The translations under genes and the position numbers were made by a program. A stretch of DNA of 64,000 nt, from assembly GCF_900129405.1 (NCBI RefSeq), contig NZ_FQVQ01000008.1, positions 58,039 to 122,038 of the forward strand, read 5' to 3'. This document shows, piece by piece, positions 49,301-59,709 of the stretch (positions within the stretch are counted from its first letter, which is position 1; every line of letters starts with the position of its first letter). The notes under the pieces are model-generated. The model made no database searches. It was not told the DNA's origin and saw nothing but the letters and a program-made list of their open reading frames with translations. Origin of the DNA: Flavobacterium fontis (GTDB taxonomy: Bacteria > Bacteroidota > Bacteroidia > Flavobacteriales > Flavobacteriaceae).

Positions 49301-50100
49301 AGTTCTATTTTCCCTTCAAATACAAATGTTGCGGGTCCGATTAAATGCACCTGGGTATATTTTCCATTCACCACTGAAAAGGAAACCTGTAGCTTCCCTC
49401 CTTCTACCTCTAAATCAATCCTAGTTGCATCGGTTTTCCCTAGCGCCTGCATGGCAATGGCAACGGCTGTAGCACCCGTTCCGCACGACAGCGTTTCATC
49501 TTCTACGCCCCGTTCATAGGTTCGCAATCGAAAATGATTACCCCCCAAAGGTTGCACAAAATTGACATTACTGCCTGCCTGTCCGTACAAATTTGAATAC
49601 CGAATGGCTGCCCCTTCTTTTTTCACATCGAACTGATTCAAATCGTCGACCATAGTTACATGATGCGGCGAACCCGTATTGAGGAAAACATAATCCGGTT
49701 GAAAAGAAATTTCGTGTACATCTATCATTTGTAGGGAAACCAAATCCGTATCGGAAATTGTAGCATGATGCAAGCCATCAACTGCCATAAAAGTGGCTTT
49801 TTCATGGATGATGCCCAACTTTTTGGCAAAAGCAGTTAAACAACGTCCTCCGTTTCCACACATGCTGCTTTCTTGACCGTCGGCATTGTAATACACCATT
49901 TTAAAATCGATCTTTCCGGCAGACAAGTCGGTCAAATTGTCATTTTCCAACAATATCAATCCATCAGCACCAATGCCAAAGCGTCGGTCGCATAAAAACT
50001 GAATGGTTTTGGTATCATTTTTGGGAAAAATGAGATGACGATTATCGACCATCACAAAGTCGTTTCCTGTACCGTGGTATTTGTAAAAGGGTATAGTCAT
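49297..50100 (-). CDS. dapF: Diaminopimelate epimerase
   Basis: This 267-residue enzyme interconverts LL- and meso-diaminopimelate for lysine and peptidoglycan. Two catalytic cysteines are visible: QESSMCGNGGRCLTAF and ETLSCGTGATAVA. The N-terminus FYKYHGTGNDFVMVDNR is typical. It is the first gene of the dapF-GNAT-mltG-DUF2279 group, divergent from the HtrA gene. Confidence 0.95.
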   Translation of the reverse strand: MTIPFYKYHGTGNDFVMVDNRHLIFPKNDTKTIQFLCDRRFGIGADGLILLENDNLTDLSAGKIDFKMVYYNADGQESSMCGNGGRCLTAFAKKLGIIHEKATFMAVDGLHHATISDTDLVSLQMIDVHEISFQPDYVFLNTGSPHHVTMVDDLNQFDVKKEGAAIRYSNLYGQAGSNVNFVQPLGGNHFRLRTYERGVEDETLSCGTGATAVAIAMQALGKTDATRIDLEVEGGKLQVSFSVVNGKYTQVHLIGPATFVFEGKIEL

Positions 50101-50197
50101 TGTAATACAAACCTAAAGTACAAAGTTACAAATATTACGGGCACGCCAAACAATGTTAAACGAGCGTTAAAGGAAAAATGACCGGGTAATAATTTTA

Positions 50198-50205
50198 TAA
50201 TTTTG
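50198..50205 (+). promoter_or_regulatory. TAATTTTG -7 box of the HtrA gene
   Basis: Fits TAnnTTTG, 29 nt before the ATG at 50235. Confidence 0.45.
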
Positions 50206-50234
50206 AGGTTGAATAGTAGATAAAAATTAGCAAT

Positions 50235-51623
50235 ATGAAACGATATAGTGCATTATTATTTATAGCCTTTTTCAGTGGAGCAACCACGTTGGTAGGGTAT
50301 AAACTGTTTTTTGAATCCCATCGCAATGGAAATTCAATTGTGACCATGGCACCCCAGTATAACGCACGCAATGTGGCCTTGGGTGCAGAAAATATTGATT
50401 TCACTGCGGCTGCCGATCAAGCCGTACACACTGTAGTTCACGTGAAAAATGTTTCGGTTCGTACGGTTTACGACCCGATTCGTGAATTTTTCTATGGCGC
50501 CCGTGGTGGAATTCAGCAAGAGCAAATCGGAACTGGTTCGGGCGTGATTATTTCGCAAGACGGCTATATTGTGACCAATAACCACGTAATAAAAGATGCC
50601 AACCAACTTGAAGTTACCTTAAACAACAAAAAAGTGTATAAGGCAAAGTTGATTGGAACTGATTCGAAAATGGATATTGCTTTATTAAAAATTGACGCCG
50701 ATGAAAAACTCCCCTATGCGACCTTTGCCGACTCTGATCAAGTTCGCGTTGGAGAATGGGTATTGGCGGTAGGTAATCCGTACAATCTAACCTCAACAGT
50801 AACTGCGGGTATAGTATCGGCAAAGGCGCGTAATTTGGACACCAATGGGATTCAATCGTTCATCCAAACGGATGCAGCGGTCAATCCAGGAAATAGCGGT
50901 GGTGCCTTGGTCAATACGCGTGGCGAGTTGATCGGAATTAACACCATGATTTCGTCACCTACGGGTAGTTATGCAGGCTATTCTTTTGCCGTGCCTTCCA
51001 ACATTACCCGAAAAATCATTGAAGATATCATGGAATTTGGGAATGTACAACGGGGTGTTTTGGGCGCTGTTGGAAATGAATTGAACGGGGTTCGTGCGAA
51101 AGAACTGGGCATCAAGCAAACGGAGGGGTATTACATTACGAATGTGATTGAAAATTCGGGAGCGGCCAAAGCAGGCATCAAAAAAGGAGATGTCATTGTA
51201 AAATTGGACAACCAAAAGATAACTACCTATCCTGAATTGACGGGGTATTTAAACACCAAACGTCCCAACGACCGAATTAATGTGACAGTAATCCGTGATG
51301 GGCAAACGAAAGTAATACCCGTAACCTTGGTCAAGAACGATGTGATTAATACAGAATTTAGAGGCTTAGAATTGGAAAATCTTTCGGCAGCCGACAAAAA
51401 ACGATACAATATTGAATCGGGAGTACGGATTAAAAATGTGACTAATGAGCGATTACTCCCCTACAAAGAGGAATTGGTGGGGAGCATCATACTAAGCATT
51501 GACAACACCAATGCGGCGGATGTGGAAGCGGTTTCCAAAATGCTCGGAAACAAAGATGACCGCGAGGGTGCAAGTGTTCGTCTACTTACCAAAAACGGTC
51601 AGATTTTGCGTTTCATTATCTAA
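50235..51623 (+). CDS. HtrA/DegP-type periplasmic serine protease
   Basis: This 462-residue protein has an N-terminal signal/anchor (YSALLFIAFFSGATTLVGY). The trypsin-like triad is H117 (TNNHVI), D147 (KMDIALLKI) and S221 (PGNSGGALVN). A PDZ domain follows (about 265-360, with GAAKAGIKKGDVIVKLDNQ) and a second, weaker PDZ-like segment ends the protein. DegP-type enzymes degrade or refold damaged envelope proteins. It is monocistronic with a terminator at 51646. Confidence 0.92.
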   Translation: MKRYSALLFIAFFSGATTLVGYKLFFESHRNGNSIVTMAPQYNARNVALGAENIDFTAAADQAVHTVVHVKNVSVRTVYDPIREFFYGARGGIQQEQIGTGSGVIISQDGYIVTNNHVIKDANQLEVTLNNKKVYKAKLIGTDSKMDIALLKIDADEKLPYATFADSDQVRVGEWVLAVGNPYNLTSTVTAGIVSAKARNLDTNGIQSFIQTDAAVNPGNSGGALVNTRGELIGINTMISSPTGSYAGYSFAVPSNITRKIIEDIMEFGNVQRGVLGAVGNELNGVRAKELGIKQTEGYYITNVIENSGAAKAGIKKGDVIVKLDNQKITTYPELTGYLNTKRPNDRINVTVIRDGQTKVIPVTLVKNDVINTEFRGLELENLSAADKKRYNIESGVRIKNVTNERLLPYKEELVGSIILSIDNTNAADVEAVSKMLGNKDDREGASVRLLTKNGQILRFII

Positions 51624-51645
51624 CAAAAAATATACAAATCAATAC

Positions 51646-51679
51646 TAGCCACTCGACTATACGGGTGGCTATTTTTTTT
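51646..51679 (+). terminator. Terminator after the HtrA gene
   Basis: Stem tagccac/gtggcta with a 12-nt loop and eight T. Confidence 0.85.
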
Positions 51680-51723
51680 GAAAAAAATGTTTCAAATAAT
51701 TTTACGAAAACGTTATAGTTGAT

Positions 51724-51731
51724 TACTTTTG
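51724..51731 (+). promoter_or_regulatory. TACTTTTG -7 box of the GAPDH gene
   Basis: Fits TAnnTTTG, 40 nt before the ATG at 51772. Confidence 0.5.
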
Positions 51732-51771
51732 CACCAAATTTATAAACACAACTCCACCTTAAGATTTAATC

Positions 51772-53220
51772 ATGACAACAAACCAACAGTACGAAAAGGA
51801 ACTTGCTTTTCAAGTTGACCGAAGAAAAGCAGCCATCGACATCATCAAAATTGTAAGTGATTTATGGTATGACAAATCCATAGAGTTAATCTTTTTCCGC
51901 AATCCATTGTTGAATCGAAATGTTAGCGATGTAATGAACTTGCATGAGTATGCGGGGGAATTCATTCAAAAGCCAATTAATGTTTTTGATACTGTTGAAA
52001 TAGCCAAAGCCTTGTCAAATCTTGATTTACCGCCCTCACGTATTGATATAGGAAAACTGACTTACGAATTCCACATGGATACCAATGCGGTACACGATCC
52101 GCGTGCTTTTGTGATTGATCGATTGAAAGATTCCAAAAAATCGCAAGAAATCAAACCCAAAGATGTGGTGTTATACGGTTTTGGACGAATTGGTCGTTTG
52201 CTCGCTCGTGAAATGATGAGTAAAATTGGAAAAGGCGAGCAATTGCGTTTACGCGCTATTGTAACCCGTGATCGCAACGATGCACAATCCTTGGAAAAAA
52301 GAGCTTCCTTGTTGCGTTATGACTCCGTACATGGCGATTTTGAAGGCTCTGTTTCGGCCGATGTTGACAATAATGCGTTGATCATCAATGGAACAACGGT
52401 ACATATCATTACCGCTGCCGGCCCTGAAGAAATTGACTATACCCAATACGGCATTGAAGAGGCGTTAGTCATTGATAATACTGGGGCGTTTACCACGGAG
52501 GAAGCGTTAAAAAGACATTTGACGTCCAAAGGGGTTGAAAAAGTATTGCTTACAGCGCCTGGGAAAGGGGTTCCCAATATTGTTCACGGTGTTAATCACA
52601 ACGATTATAATCCGGATGAGGTTAAAATTTACTCCGCTGCCTCCTGCACGACCAATGCGATTACACCCGTTTTAAAAGCTATTGAAGATACCCTAGGTGT
52701 TGTAAAAGGACATTTGGAAACGATTCACGCTTACACCAACGACCAAAATTTGGTTGATAACATGCACAAAAAATACCGTCGTGGTAGAGCAGCGGCGCTC
52801 AATATGGTAATTACCGAAACAGGAGCTGGTAGTGCTGTCGCTAAAGCCTTACCCAGTTTGGCTGGAAAACTAACTTCAAATGCAATTCGTGTTCCTGTGC
52901 CCAACGGTTCGTTGGTTGTTTTGAATTTGGAAGTAGGAAAAACTACTACGGTTGAGGAAGTCAATAACATTATGCGAAAATATGCCTTAGAGGGTGAACT
53001 GGTGGAGCAAATCAAATACTCACTCAACAACGAGTTGGTTTCTTCCGATATTGTAGGCACATCTGCGCCATCCATTTATGACAGTAATGCGACGATTGTT
53101 TCGGGCGATGGAAAAAATATTGTGTTATACGTTTGGTATGACAACGAGTATGGGTACAGTCATCAGGTAATACGCCTAGCGAAATACATTTCAAAAGTAC
53201 GTCGCTACACGTACTATTAA
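51772..53220 (+). CDS. Glyceraldehyde-3-phosphate dehydrogenase, long form
   Basis: This is a 482-residue GAPDH. About 130 extra N-terminal residues (MTTNQQYEKELAFQVDRR and on) precede the Rossmann motif GFGRIGR at 136-142. The active-site block SAASCTTN has Cys292. This long form is common in Bacteroidota, often beside a normal-length copy, and may favour the gluconeogenic direction; the extension's role is unknown. It is monocistronic, with a terminator at 53238. Confidence 0.92.
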   Translation: MTTNQQYEKELAFQVDRRKAAIDIIKIVSDLWYDKSIELIFFRNPLLNRNVSDVMNLHEYAGEFIQKPINVFDTVEIAKALSNLDLPPSRIDIGKLTYEFHMDTNAVHDPRAFVIDRLKDSKKSQEIKPKDVVLYGFGRIGRLLAREMMSKIGKGEQLRLRAIVTRDRNDAQSLEKRASLLRYDSVHGDFEGSVSADVDNNALIINGTTVHIITAAGPEEIDYTQYGIEEALVIDNTGAFTTEEALKRHLTSKGVEKVLLTAPGKGVPNIVHGVNHNDYNPDEVKIYSAASCTTNAITPVLKAIEDTLGVVKGHLETIHAYTNDQNLVDNMHKKYRRGRAAALNMVITETGAGSAVAKALPSLAGKLTSNAIRVPVPNGSLVVLNLEVGKTTTVEEVNNIMRKYALEGELVEQIKYSLNNELVSSDIVGTSAPSIYDSNATIVSGDGKNIVLYVWYDNEYGYSHQVIRLAKYISKVRRYTYY

Positions 53221-53237
53221 TAGTTATTAATTCAAGA

Positions 53238-53274
53238 AAAAAAGTCCGGTGCTTAAGAAGTATCGGACTTTTTT
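53238..53274 (+). terminator. Terminator after the GAPDH gene
   Basis: Stem aagtccg/cggactt flanked by A- and T-runs. Confidence 0.85.
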
Positions 53275-53375
53275 CATAAAATTATCCGAAAAATGCTAAT
53301 ATTCACCGAGTTATTGTATTTTATTTAAATTATTTTTTTACATTCGCCCCAAGTTAGATCCCAAACTACTTAACT

Positions 53376-53771
53376 ATGAAACAATGCATCACTCTAATGC
53401 TGCTGTTGTTGGCTACCTTTGCATCAGCACAAAGCACTTGTAAGGAACAATGTGTCAAAACGTATCGCTACGGTTACAATGGCATGGAACTCATCGCCAC
53501 CTCTCCCAAAGAGACCATAATTGTAAGTACGTACAATTCCAAATTAAGTATTAAAGAAGACATCGCCAATAAAGTATACCAATACTATTGGGATGAATTA
53601 CGAAATAATGATTCGGGTCCCGTAACGGTGACTATCGATGGAGATTTTGCAAAAGTTACAGGCAAATGTATAGTAACTAAAAAAGGAAAACTAACAGCGG
53701 TTGAGTTTCACTTTGAAAAAATCGAATGGCCGAATGGTATCACCGAATTGTACCGAATGCATCAAGGGTAA
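53376..53771 (+). CDS. Small secreted protein, paralogue A
   Basis: This 131-residue protein has a signal peptide (MKQCITLMLLLLATFASA). The mature part has YRYGYNGMELIA, ETIIVSTYNSK, a Cys in VTGKCIV, and IEWPNGITELYRM. I recognise no named family. The next gene downstream encodes a related protein with the same blocks in the same order, so the pair arose by tandem duplication. Each has its own terminator and probably its own promoter. Confidence 0.75.
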   Translation: MKQCITLMLLLLATFASAQSTCKEQCVKTYRYGYNGMELIATSPKETIIVSTYNSKLSIKEDIANKVYQYYWDELRNNDSGPVTVTIDGDFAKVTGKCIVTKKGKLTAVEFHFEKIEWPNGITELYRMHQG

Positions 53772-53792
53772 TCCCTGTTCTAAATCGTATTA

Positions 53793-53823
53793 AAACTCCT
53801 CCACACCGGGGGAGTTTTTTATT
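53793..53823 (+). terminator. Terminator after paralogue A
   Basis: Stem aactcctcc/gggggagtt (one mismatch) with a 5-nt loop and a run of T. Confidence 0.8.
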
Positions 53824-53989
53824 TGCCTATTTTTATATAAGTAAGAATTTTATTACTTACAAATAACAAAATTGCTTTTTATCGATTTTATTTGTATTTT
53901 ATCGATATTGTTCGTACACTTGATTCAAGAAAGTAAACAAGTTCAAACAATTCAGCCCCAAATCGAATTGTAACTTAACCTACGAATCT

Positions 53990-54415
53990 ATGCGATACAT
54001 TATCATTCTTATTCTGGGGATGATAAGTATGGGACAAAGTTTTGCACAAGGTAACACAATCAAGCCTTATGCTTATGGCAAAAATGGTATGGAATATATC
54101 GTTCGGTACCAAAGTGGTCACACGGTTATTGTGAGTACGTTTCATGCTCGAGCAGACTTGGTAGAATCCATTTCCAAAGCGATGTTTCAATACTTTACCC
54201 AAAACAAACCCATTTCTGGCGCATGGATTACGCTTGAAGTTGAGGGTGCTAAAGTATCGGGGAGTTGTATCATCAAAGAAGTCGATCGGTTGACCTCAGT
54301 AGAATTTTATTATGATACCGTAGTGCGGAGTAATGGAATAACTGAGATTTACAGACCCGTTCGTCCCGACGTCCCCACAAGCACTGCGCAAAGTGCTATT
54401 GCCATTGAAGAATAA
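53990..54415 (+). CDS. Small secreted protein, paralogue B
   Basis: This 141-residue protein has a signal peptide (IIILILGMISMGQSFA). It shares YAYGKNGMEYIV, HTVIVSTFHA, VSGSCII and VVRSNGITEIYRP with paralogue A, and the fixed spacing supports one fold. A C-terminal extension rich in Pro, Thr and Ala is unique to this copy. The function is unknown. Confidence 0.75.
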   Translation: MRYIIILILGMISMGQSFAQGNTIKPYAYGKNGMEYIVRYQSGHTVIVSTFHARADLVESISKAMFQYFTQNKPISGAWITLEVEGAKVSGSCIIKEVDRLTSVEFYYDTVVRSNGITEIYRPVRPDVPTSTAQSAIAIEE

Positions 54416-54448
54416 TGCTCATATTATATTTTGTTTTAGGTTATTACG

Positions 54449-54481
54449 AAAAACGCCCCTTGTGCAAGGGGCGTTTTTTTA
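54449..54481. terminator. Bidirectional terminator between paralogue B and aconitase
   Basis: Perfect 11-bp stem aaacgcccctt/aaggggcgttt with a gtgc loop and T/A runs. Confidence 0.9.
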
Positions 54482-54503
54482 TTGCAAATGTATTACTAAC
54501 CGT

Positions 54504-56771
54504 TTAGGCTTTCCCAGCGGCAGCAATAAGATTCAAGGCAGAACCCGCTTTAAACCATTCGATTTGACCCTCATTGTAACTGTGATTTGCCAAAATCGTC
54601 TCTTTTGAGCCATCGGCGTGAATCACTTCAATCGTTAAGGGTTTTCCTGGCGCGAATGCTGTCAAGTCCACAAAGTTGAATGTATCGTCTTCTTGGATTT
54701 TATCGTAATCGGCTTCATTAGCAAACGTTAATGCCAACATCCCTTGCTTTTTAAGATTGGTTTCGTGAATACGCGCAAATGATTTTACCAAAACAGCAGA
54801 AACACCTAAGTGTCTTGGTTCCATAGCCGCATGTTCACGCGACGATCCTTCTCCATAGTTTTGGTCTCCTACTACAATAGATGGTACACCCGCCGCTTTA
54901 TACGCTCGTTGAACTTTCGGCACTTCATCGTAGGTGCCTGTCAACTGATTTTTCACTGAATTTGCTTTACCATTGAAAGCATTTTCAGCACCAATCAACA
55001 TATTTTTGGAAATATTATCCAAGTGACCACGGAAACGCAACCATGGACCTGCCATCGAAATGTGGTCAGTGGTACATTTTCCAAAGGCTTTGATCAACAA
55101 TTTAGCGCCTGTAATGTTTTGTCCGTTCCAAGGAGTAAATGGATCTAATAATTGTAAACGCTCTGATGTAGGGGAAACCACCACTTCAACAGCACTTCCG
55201 TCAGCAGCAGGAGCTTGATATCCTGCATCCTCTACATCAAAACCTCGGTTGGGTAATTCATCACCTACAGGAGGATTTAATTTAATGGCTTCACCGTTAT
55301 CATTCAAAAGCGTATCAGTTATCGGATTAAAGTCCAAACGCCCTGAAATCGCCAAAGCCGCCACCATCTCAGGAGAGGTTACGAAAGCATGGGTATTTGG
55401 ATTTCCATCGGCTCGTTTCGAAAAGTTTCGATTGAACGAATGCACAATAGTATTTTTCTCGCCTTTATCAGCACCTTCACGATCCCACTGACCAATACAA
55501 GGTCCGCAGGCATTGGTGAATACTTTGGTTCCCATTTTTTCAAAAGCAGCCAAAATACCATCACGCTCGATGGTATAACGAATTTGCTCTGAACCTGGAT
55601 TAATACCAAATTCCGCTTTAGGAGTAATATTATTCGCTACAGCTTGTTCCACAATAGAAACTGCCCGCGACATATCTTCATAGGAAGAGTTAGTACAAGA
55701 ACCAATCAACCCCCACTCTACTTTCAACGGCCAACCATTTTTAGCCGCTTCATCTTTCATCTTAGAAACAGGTGTTCCGCGATCGGGTGTAAAGGGTCCG
55801 TTGATATGAGGCTCCAATTCTGAAAGATTGATTTCAATCAATTGGTCGAAATAGGTTTCAGGATTTGCATAGACTTCTGGATCGGCAGTCAAATACGAAG
55901 CCACTTGATCGGCTGCATCAACCACATCTTGACGCCCTGTAGCAATTAAGTAACGACGCATAGAATCATCATACCCAAATGTTGAAGTTGTCGCTCCAAT
56001 TTCGGCACCCATATTACAAATGGTTCCTTTACCAGTACATGACATGGCTATCGCACCTTCCCCAAAGTATTCTACGATAGCTCCCGTTCCTCCTTTTACC
56101 GTTAGAATATCGGCTACCTTTAAAATTACATCTTTGGGAGCAGTCCAACCGTTCAATTTACCGGTTAGTTTAACCCCAATCAGTTTAGGGAACTTCAATT
56201 CCCAAGACATCCCAGACATTACGTCAACGGCATCTGCACCGCCAACACCTATCGCGAGCATACCTAAACCTCCTGCATTTACCGTATGCGAATCCGTACC
56301 TATCATCATACCGCCTGGAAAAGCATAATTTTCTAAAACGATTTGGTGGATAATTCCCGACCCGGGCTTCCAGAATCCGATACCGTATTTATTTGAAACG
56401 GAGGATAAAAAGTCAAAAACTTCTTTCGACTGTGAATTGGCCACCGCTAAATCGGTTTTTGCCCCCACTTTGGCTTGAATCAAGTGGTCACAGTGAACGG
56501 TTGTAGGAACGGCTACTTTTGATTTCCCTGCGTGCATGAATTGCAACAAGGCCATTTGTGCCGTTGCATCTTGACAGGCAACACGGTCTGGAGCAAAATC
56601 AACATAATCTTTTCCTCTTGAAAAAGATTGTGAGGGTGTGCCTTCCCATAAGTGAGCATATAAAATCTTTTCTGAAAGTGTAAGCGGACGACCCACCAAT
56701 TCACGTGCTTTATCCACACGTTGTGGCATGTTGGCGTACACCTTTCTGATCGTTTCAATATCAAAAGCCAT
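54504..56771 (-). CDS. Aconitate hydratase
   Basis: This 755-residue TCA-cycle enzyme interconverts citrate and isocitrate. Iron-sulfur ligands lie in [11 protein letters not shown] and [10 protein letters not shown]; the C-terminal swivel domain holds [15 protein letters not shown]. The sequence is of the mitochondrial type, as is usual in Bacteroidota. The start at 56771 ([14 protein letters not shown]) follows a TAAATTTG box (minus strand, 56805-56798) and gives the usual N-terminus; the frame extends only 8 codons further. Confidence 0.94.
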   Translation of the reverse strand: MAFDIETIRKVYANMPQRVDKARELVGRPLTLSEKILYAHLWEGTPSQSFSRGKDYVDFAPDRVACQDATAQMALLQFMHAGKSKVAVPTTVHCDHLIQAKVGAKTDLAVANSQSKEVFDFLSSVSNKYGIGFWKPGSGIIHQIVLENYAFPGGMMIGTDSHTVNAGGLGMLAIGVGGADAVDVMSGMSWELKFPKLIGVKLTGKLNGWTAPKDVILKVADILTVKGGTGAIVEYFGEGAIAMSCTGKGTICNMGAEIGATTSTFGYDDSMRRYLIATGRQDVVDAADQVASYLTADPEVYANPETYFDQLIEINLSELEPHINGPFTPDRGTPVSKMKDEAAKNGWPLKVEWGLIGSCTNSSYEDMSRAVSIVEQAVANNITPKAEFGINPGSEQIRYTIERDGILAAFEKMGTKVFTNACGPCIGQWDREGADKGEKNTIVHSFNRNFSKRADGNPNTHAFVTSPEMVAALAISGRLDFNPITDTLLNDNGEAIKLNPPVGDELPNRGFDVEDAGYQAPAADGSAVEVVVSPTSERLQLLDPFTPWNGQNITGAKLLIKAFGKCTTDHISMAGPWLRFRGHLDNISKNMLIGAENAFNGKANSVKNQLTGTYDEVPKVQRAYKAAGVPSIVVGDQNYGEGSSREHAAMEPRHLGVSAVLVKSFARIHETNLKKQGMLALTFANEADYDKIQEDDTFNFVDLTAFAPGKPLTIEVIHADGSKETILANHSYNEGQIEWFKAGSALNLIAAAGKA

Positions 56772-56797
56772 ATATAAAGGTTTATTTGTTTGCAACG

Positions 56798-56805
56798 CAA
56801 ATTTA
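56798..56805 (-). promoter_or_regulatory. TAAATTTG -7 box of the aconitase gene
   Basis: Minus-strand TAnnTTTG match, 26 nt before the ATG at 56771. Confidence 0.5.
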
Positions 56806-56986
56806 CGAAATCGATATTCTTTAAAAAATTTTTAATCAAATATCTTTATCAGAAGAAATAATTTGCAAAAACCATAGTATTGCTATATGATTTTTATTAA
56901 AAAGGGAAAAATTGAAAGAAAAATTAAAATAAGTTGATTTTTTTAACTAAAAATAACAAACTATAGAAGAAACCCTAGAAATCCAT

Positions 56987-57331
56987 TTACTTTTTTAGGG
57001 CTTTAAACACTAGGAAAAGACCCGAAAATAAGGTGGTTAATACAAGAATAAGTATAAAATAAAGCATGGCATTCATGCCTTGTCCCTCGGAACGTTGGGT
57101 CCAAATTTGAAAGAAAACATATGCATAATACCCCGAGAAAATAAAAGCGCTACCCGCTAGAAGCAATTGAAGTATACGTTGTTTCCAAAAAAAACTAACA
57201 CCTATAATAAGTCCGAAAAACAAAGCCGGGTAATGAACGGTTCCAGAGCCCAAGTAATGCTCGAGAAACCAAAAAAGAGCCACACCAAAAAGGAGAAATT
57301 CTGGAAGCCAAGCAACGAACTTACGTCCCAT
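56987..57331 (-). CDS. Hypothetical membrane protein downstream of moxR
   Basis: This 114-residue hydrophobic protein has three or four membrane segments (for example LLFGVALFWFLEHYLG and AMLYFILILVLTTLFSGLFLVF) and a basic end. I recognise no family. Its start overlaps the moxR stop by one base, so it is translated as the last gene of the isomerase-moxR operon. Confidence 0.7.
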   Translation of the reverse strand: MGRKFVAWLPEFLLFGVALFWFLEHYLGSGTVHYPALFFGLIIGVSFFWKQRILQLLLAGSAFIFSGYYAYVFFQIWTQRSEGQGMNAMLYFILILVLTTLFSGLFLVFKALKK

Positions 57332-58284
57332 TACAACAGCTTTTGGATAATCATTTCTTCAGTAATTCCCTCCGCATCAGCTTTGTAATTCTTGATGATA
57401 CGGTGACGTAAAATACCCTCTGCAACCGCTTGAACATTTTCACGATCGGGCGAAAATTTTCCTTGAAACGCGGCATGTGCTTTGGCTGCTAAGATTAAAT
57501 TTTGTGACGCCCGAGGCCCTGCGCCCCAATCCAAATAATTCTTCACATAGGCATCGGCCATTGCGCCACCGGGACGGGTTTTATTAACCAAACTCACAGC
57601 ATATTCAATCACATTATCGGCCACAGGAATTCGGCGAATGAGTTGTTGAAAATCTATAATCTCCTGAGCCGTGAACAAGGCATTAATTTCGGGTTTTTGG
57701 TCGTTGGTGGTAGATTTTACAACTTGAACCTCTTCTTCAAAAGTGGGATATTCAAGTTTGATGGCAAACATAAATCGGTCCAATTGCGCCTCTGGCAAAG
57801 GATAGGTCCCTTCTTGTTCAATAGGGTTTTGGGTAGCCAAAACAAAATAAGGCAAATCCAATTTATAATTATGTCCCGCAATCGTTACGGCGCGTTCTTG
57901 CATCGCTTCTAAAAGTGCCGCTTGCGTTTTGGGGGGTGTTCGGTTAATCTCATCCGCCAAAATAATATTCGAAAAAACAGGCCCTTTGATAAATTTAAAC
58001 TGGCGGTTTTCATCCAAAATTTCACTACCCAAAATATCAGAAGGCATCAAATCGGGGGTAAACTGTATCCGCTTGAAGTGCAAGCCTAATGCTTGAGCAA
58101 TCGTATTTACCATTAAGGTTTTGGCCAAACCAGGAACCCCCACGAGCAAAGCATGCCCTCCCGAAAAAATACTGAGTAAAATTTGATCCACCACAGCCTC
58201 TTGGCCGACAATCGCTTTTCCAATTTCGGTTTTTAATTGATTCCGTTTTTCGACAAGATTTTGAATAGCCGTTACGTCTGACAT
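57331..58284 (-). CDS. MoxR-type AAA+ ATPase
   Basis: This 317-residue AAA_3 protein has Walker A VGVPGLAKTLMV, Walker B ILADEINRTPPKTQAALLEAMQE and sensor FVLATQNPIEQEGTYPLPEAQLDRF. MoxR ATPases help mature enzymes or cell-surface proteins, often with VWA-domain partners; none is seen here. It follows the PPIC isomerases by 15 bp, suggesting a shared envelope-folding theme. Confidence 0.92.
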   Translation of the reverse strand: MSDVTAIQNLVEKRNQLKTEIGKAIVGQEAVVDQILLSIFSGGHALLVGVPGLAKTLMVNTIAQALGLHFKRIQFTPDLMPSDILGSEILDENRQFKFIKGPVFSNIILADEINRTPPKTQAALLEAMQERAVTIAGHNYKLDLPYFVLATQNPIEQEGTYPLPEAQLDRFMFAIKLEYPTFEEEVQVVKSTTNDQKPEINALFTAQEIIDFQQLIRRIPVADNVIEYAVSLVNKTRPGGAMADAYVKNYLDWGAGPRASQNLILAAKAHAAFQGKFSPDRENVQAVAEGILRHRIIKNYKADAEGITEEMIIQKLL

Positions 58285-58299
58285 AGGAATGCGTTTAAA

Positions 58300-59703
58300 T
58301 TATTGTTTTAACCAGTTGTTGGTGAATTTACAATCGCGGTATTCCGCATTGATTTTGATATACGTTTCTTTGATTTTTTCGTCAAACCACTTGGCGATGG
58401 CTTTTAACTGCTTTTCTTTTAGGGCAAGCTCACGAATTTTTGTGTAATCCTTACTAAAATCTGCCAAATGCTCTTCCATTTTGGAAGTAACTGACATGAT
58501 GATGTACCGTTTTCCGTTACGACCGTCATCGTCAAAAAGCACCTGTGTCATTTCGCCTCCTTTCAAATTGGATACTTGACCGTACATTTCGGGATCCATT
58601 TTGGTCAATTCAAAATGGGTATCCTGGGTTTTCGGGTTGATCAAAACACCTCCGTTGGCACGCGTTTCTTTTTCATCCGAAAACTTACGAGCCGCTTCCT
58701 CAAAAGTCAGTTCTTTATCGGCGATACGCTTGCGCACCAACTCCGCTTTTTCACGCGCTTCTTTAAGTGAAGCACTCGTTACTTTGGGTTTTAATAAAAT
58801 ATGACGAATCTCTAAATCTTGACCGCGAATTTTTTCCAAGTAAATGATATGGTATCCAAATTCGGTTTCGAAAGGCTCCGAAATTTCACCTTCTTGAAGT
58901 GAAAAGGCAATATCTTTAAACTCTTTAACAAAAGGTGTTTTCTTATTCATTTTGTAATAACCTCCTGTCGAACGTGAACCCGGGTCTTCGGTATACAACA
59001 CCGCTTTGGTGGTAAAACTTGCTCCGTTGAGGACTTCATTTTTTATTTCCTTCAAGCGATCAATAACCACTTTCTTTTCGTCATCACTCACTTTGGGATT
59101 GATCACAATTCGAGCGACTTCAACTTCAGCGCCAATGAGCGGAAGATCATCTTTGGAAAGACTTTTGAAAAAAGTGCGGGTTTCTTCGGGAGTAATTTCA
59201 ACTGCACCAACAATTTTTTTGGTCATTTCAGAGGCCAACTGTTGCTGCTTAAGAATGTCAAACAGTTCGGTACGAAACTCGTCTTCATTGTCTTTCTTAA
59301 AATATTTGACAACAGCATCCATGGATTTCAACTGCTCGACCATGTAGTCAATTTGTTGGTTCATACGCTCTTTGACATCTTCATCTTTGACCTGAATAGA
59401 ATCTTGAATGGCTTGATGGGCGTACAATTTTTCCTCCATCAATTTCCCAAGAATCTGACAACGGGTAATGTCTTTGGTGGATTGCCCTTGACTTTCAATT
59501 TCGAGGTATGTTTTATCAATTTCAGAATCCAATATATTGTAATCACCTACCGTGGCTACAATACCATCGATGCGTTTTTTGCGAAACTGATTTTCAACGG
59601 GTTTCTCAGGCTGCTTTTCAGGGATAATTTCCTGCGCCGATACAGCCACTATGGAAAAAAGGAAAACACTGAGGATTCGAAAGAAGGAAAAAAGATTATT
59701 CAT
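58300..59703 (-). CDS. SurA-like peptidylprolyl isomerase
   Basis: This 467-residue periplasmic chaperone has a signal peptide (FSFFRILSVFLFSIVAVSA), an N-terminal SurA-like helical domain (DGIVATVGDYNILDSEIDK) and PPIC parvulin segments (GSRSTGGYYKMNKKTPFV, FETEFGYHIIYLEKIRG, and a second weaker repeat from about 300). It should assist outer-membrane protein folding. It is between a second PPIC gene and moxR in one operon. Confidence 0.88.
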   Translation of the reverse strand: MNNLFSFFRILSVFLFSIVAVSAQEIIPEKQPEKPVENQFRKKRIDGIVATVGDYNILDSEIDKTYLEIESQGQSTKDITRCQILGKLMEEKLYAHQAIQDSIQVKDEDVKERMNQQIDYMVEQLKSMDAVVKYFKKDNEDEFRTELFDILKQQQLASEMTKKIVGAVEITPEETRTFFKSLSKDDLPLIGAEVEVARIVINPKVSDDEKKVVIDRLKEIKNEVLNGASFTTKAVLYTEDPGSRSTGGYYKMNKKTPFVKEFKDIAFSLQEGEISEPFETEFGYHIIYLEKIRGQDLEIRHILLKPKVTSASLKEAREKAELVRKRIADKELTFEEAARKFSDEKETRANGGVLINPKTQDTHFELTKMDPEMYGQVSNLKGGEMTQVLFDDDGRNGKRYIIMSVTSKMEEHLADFSKDYTKIRELALKEKQLKAIAKWFDEKIKETYIKINAEYRDCKFTNNWLKQ

Positions 59704-59709
59704 GGATGT

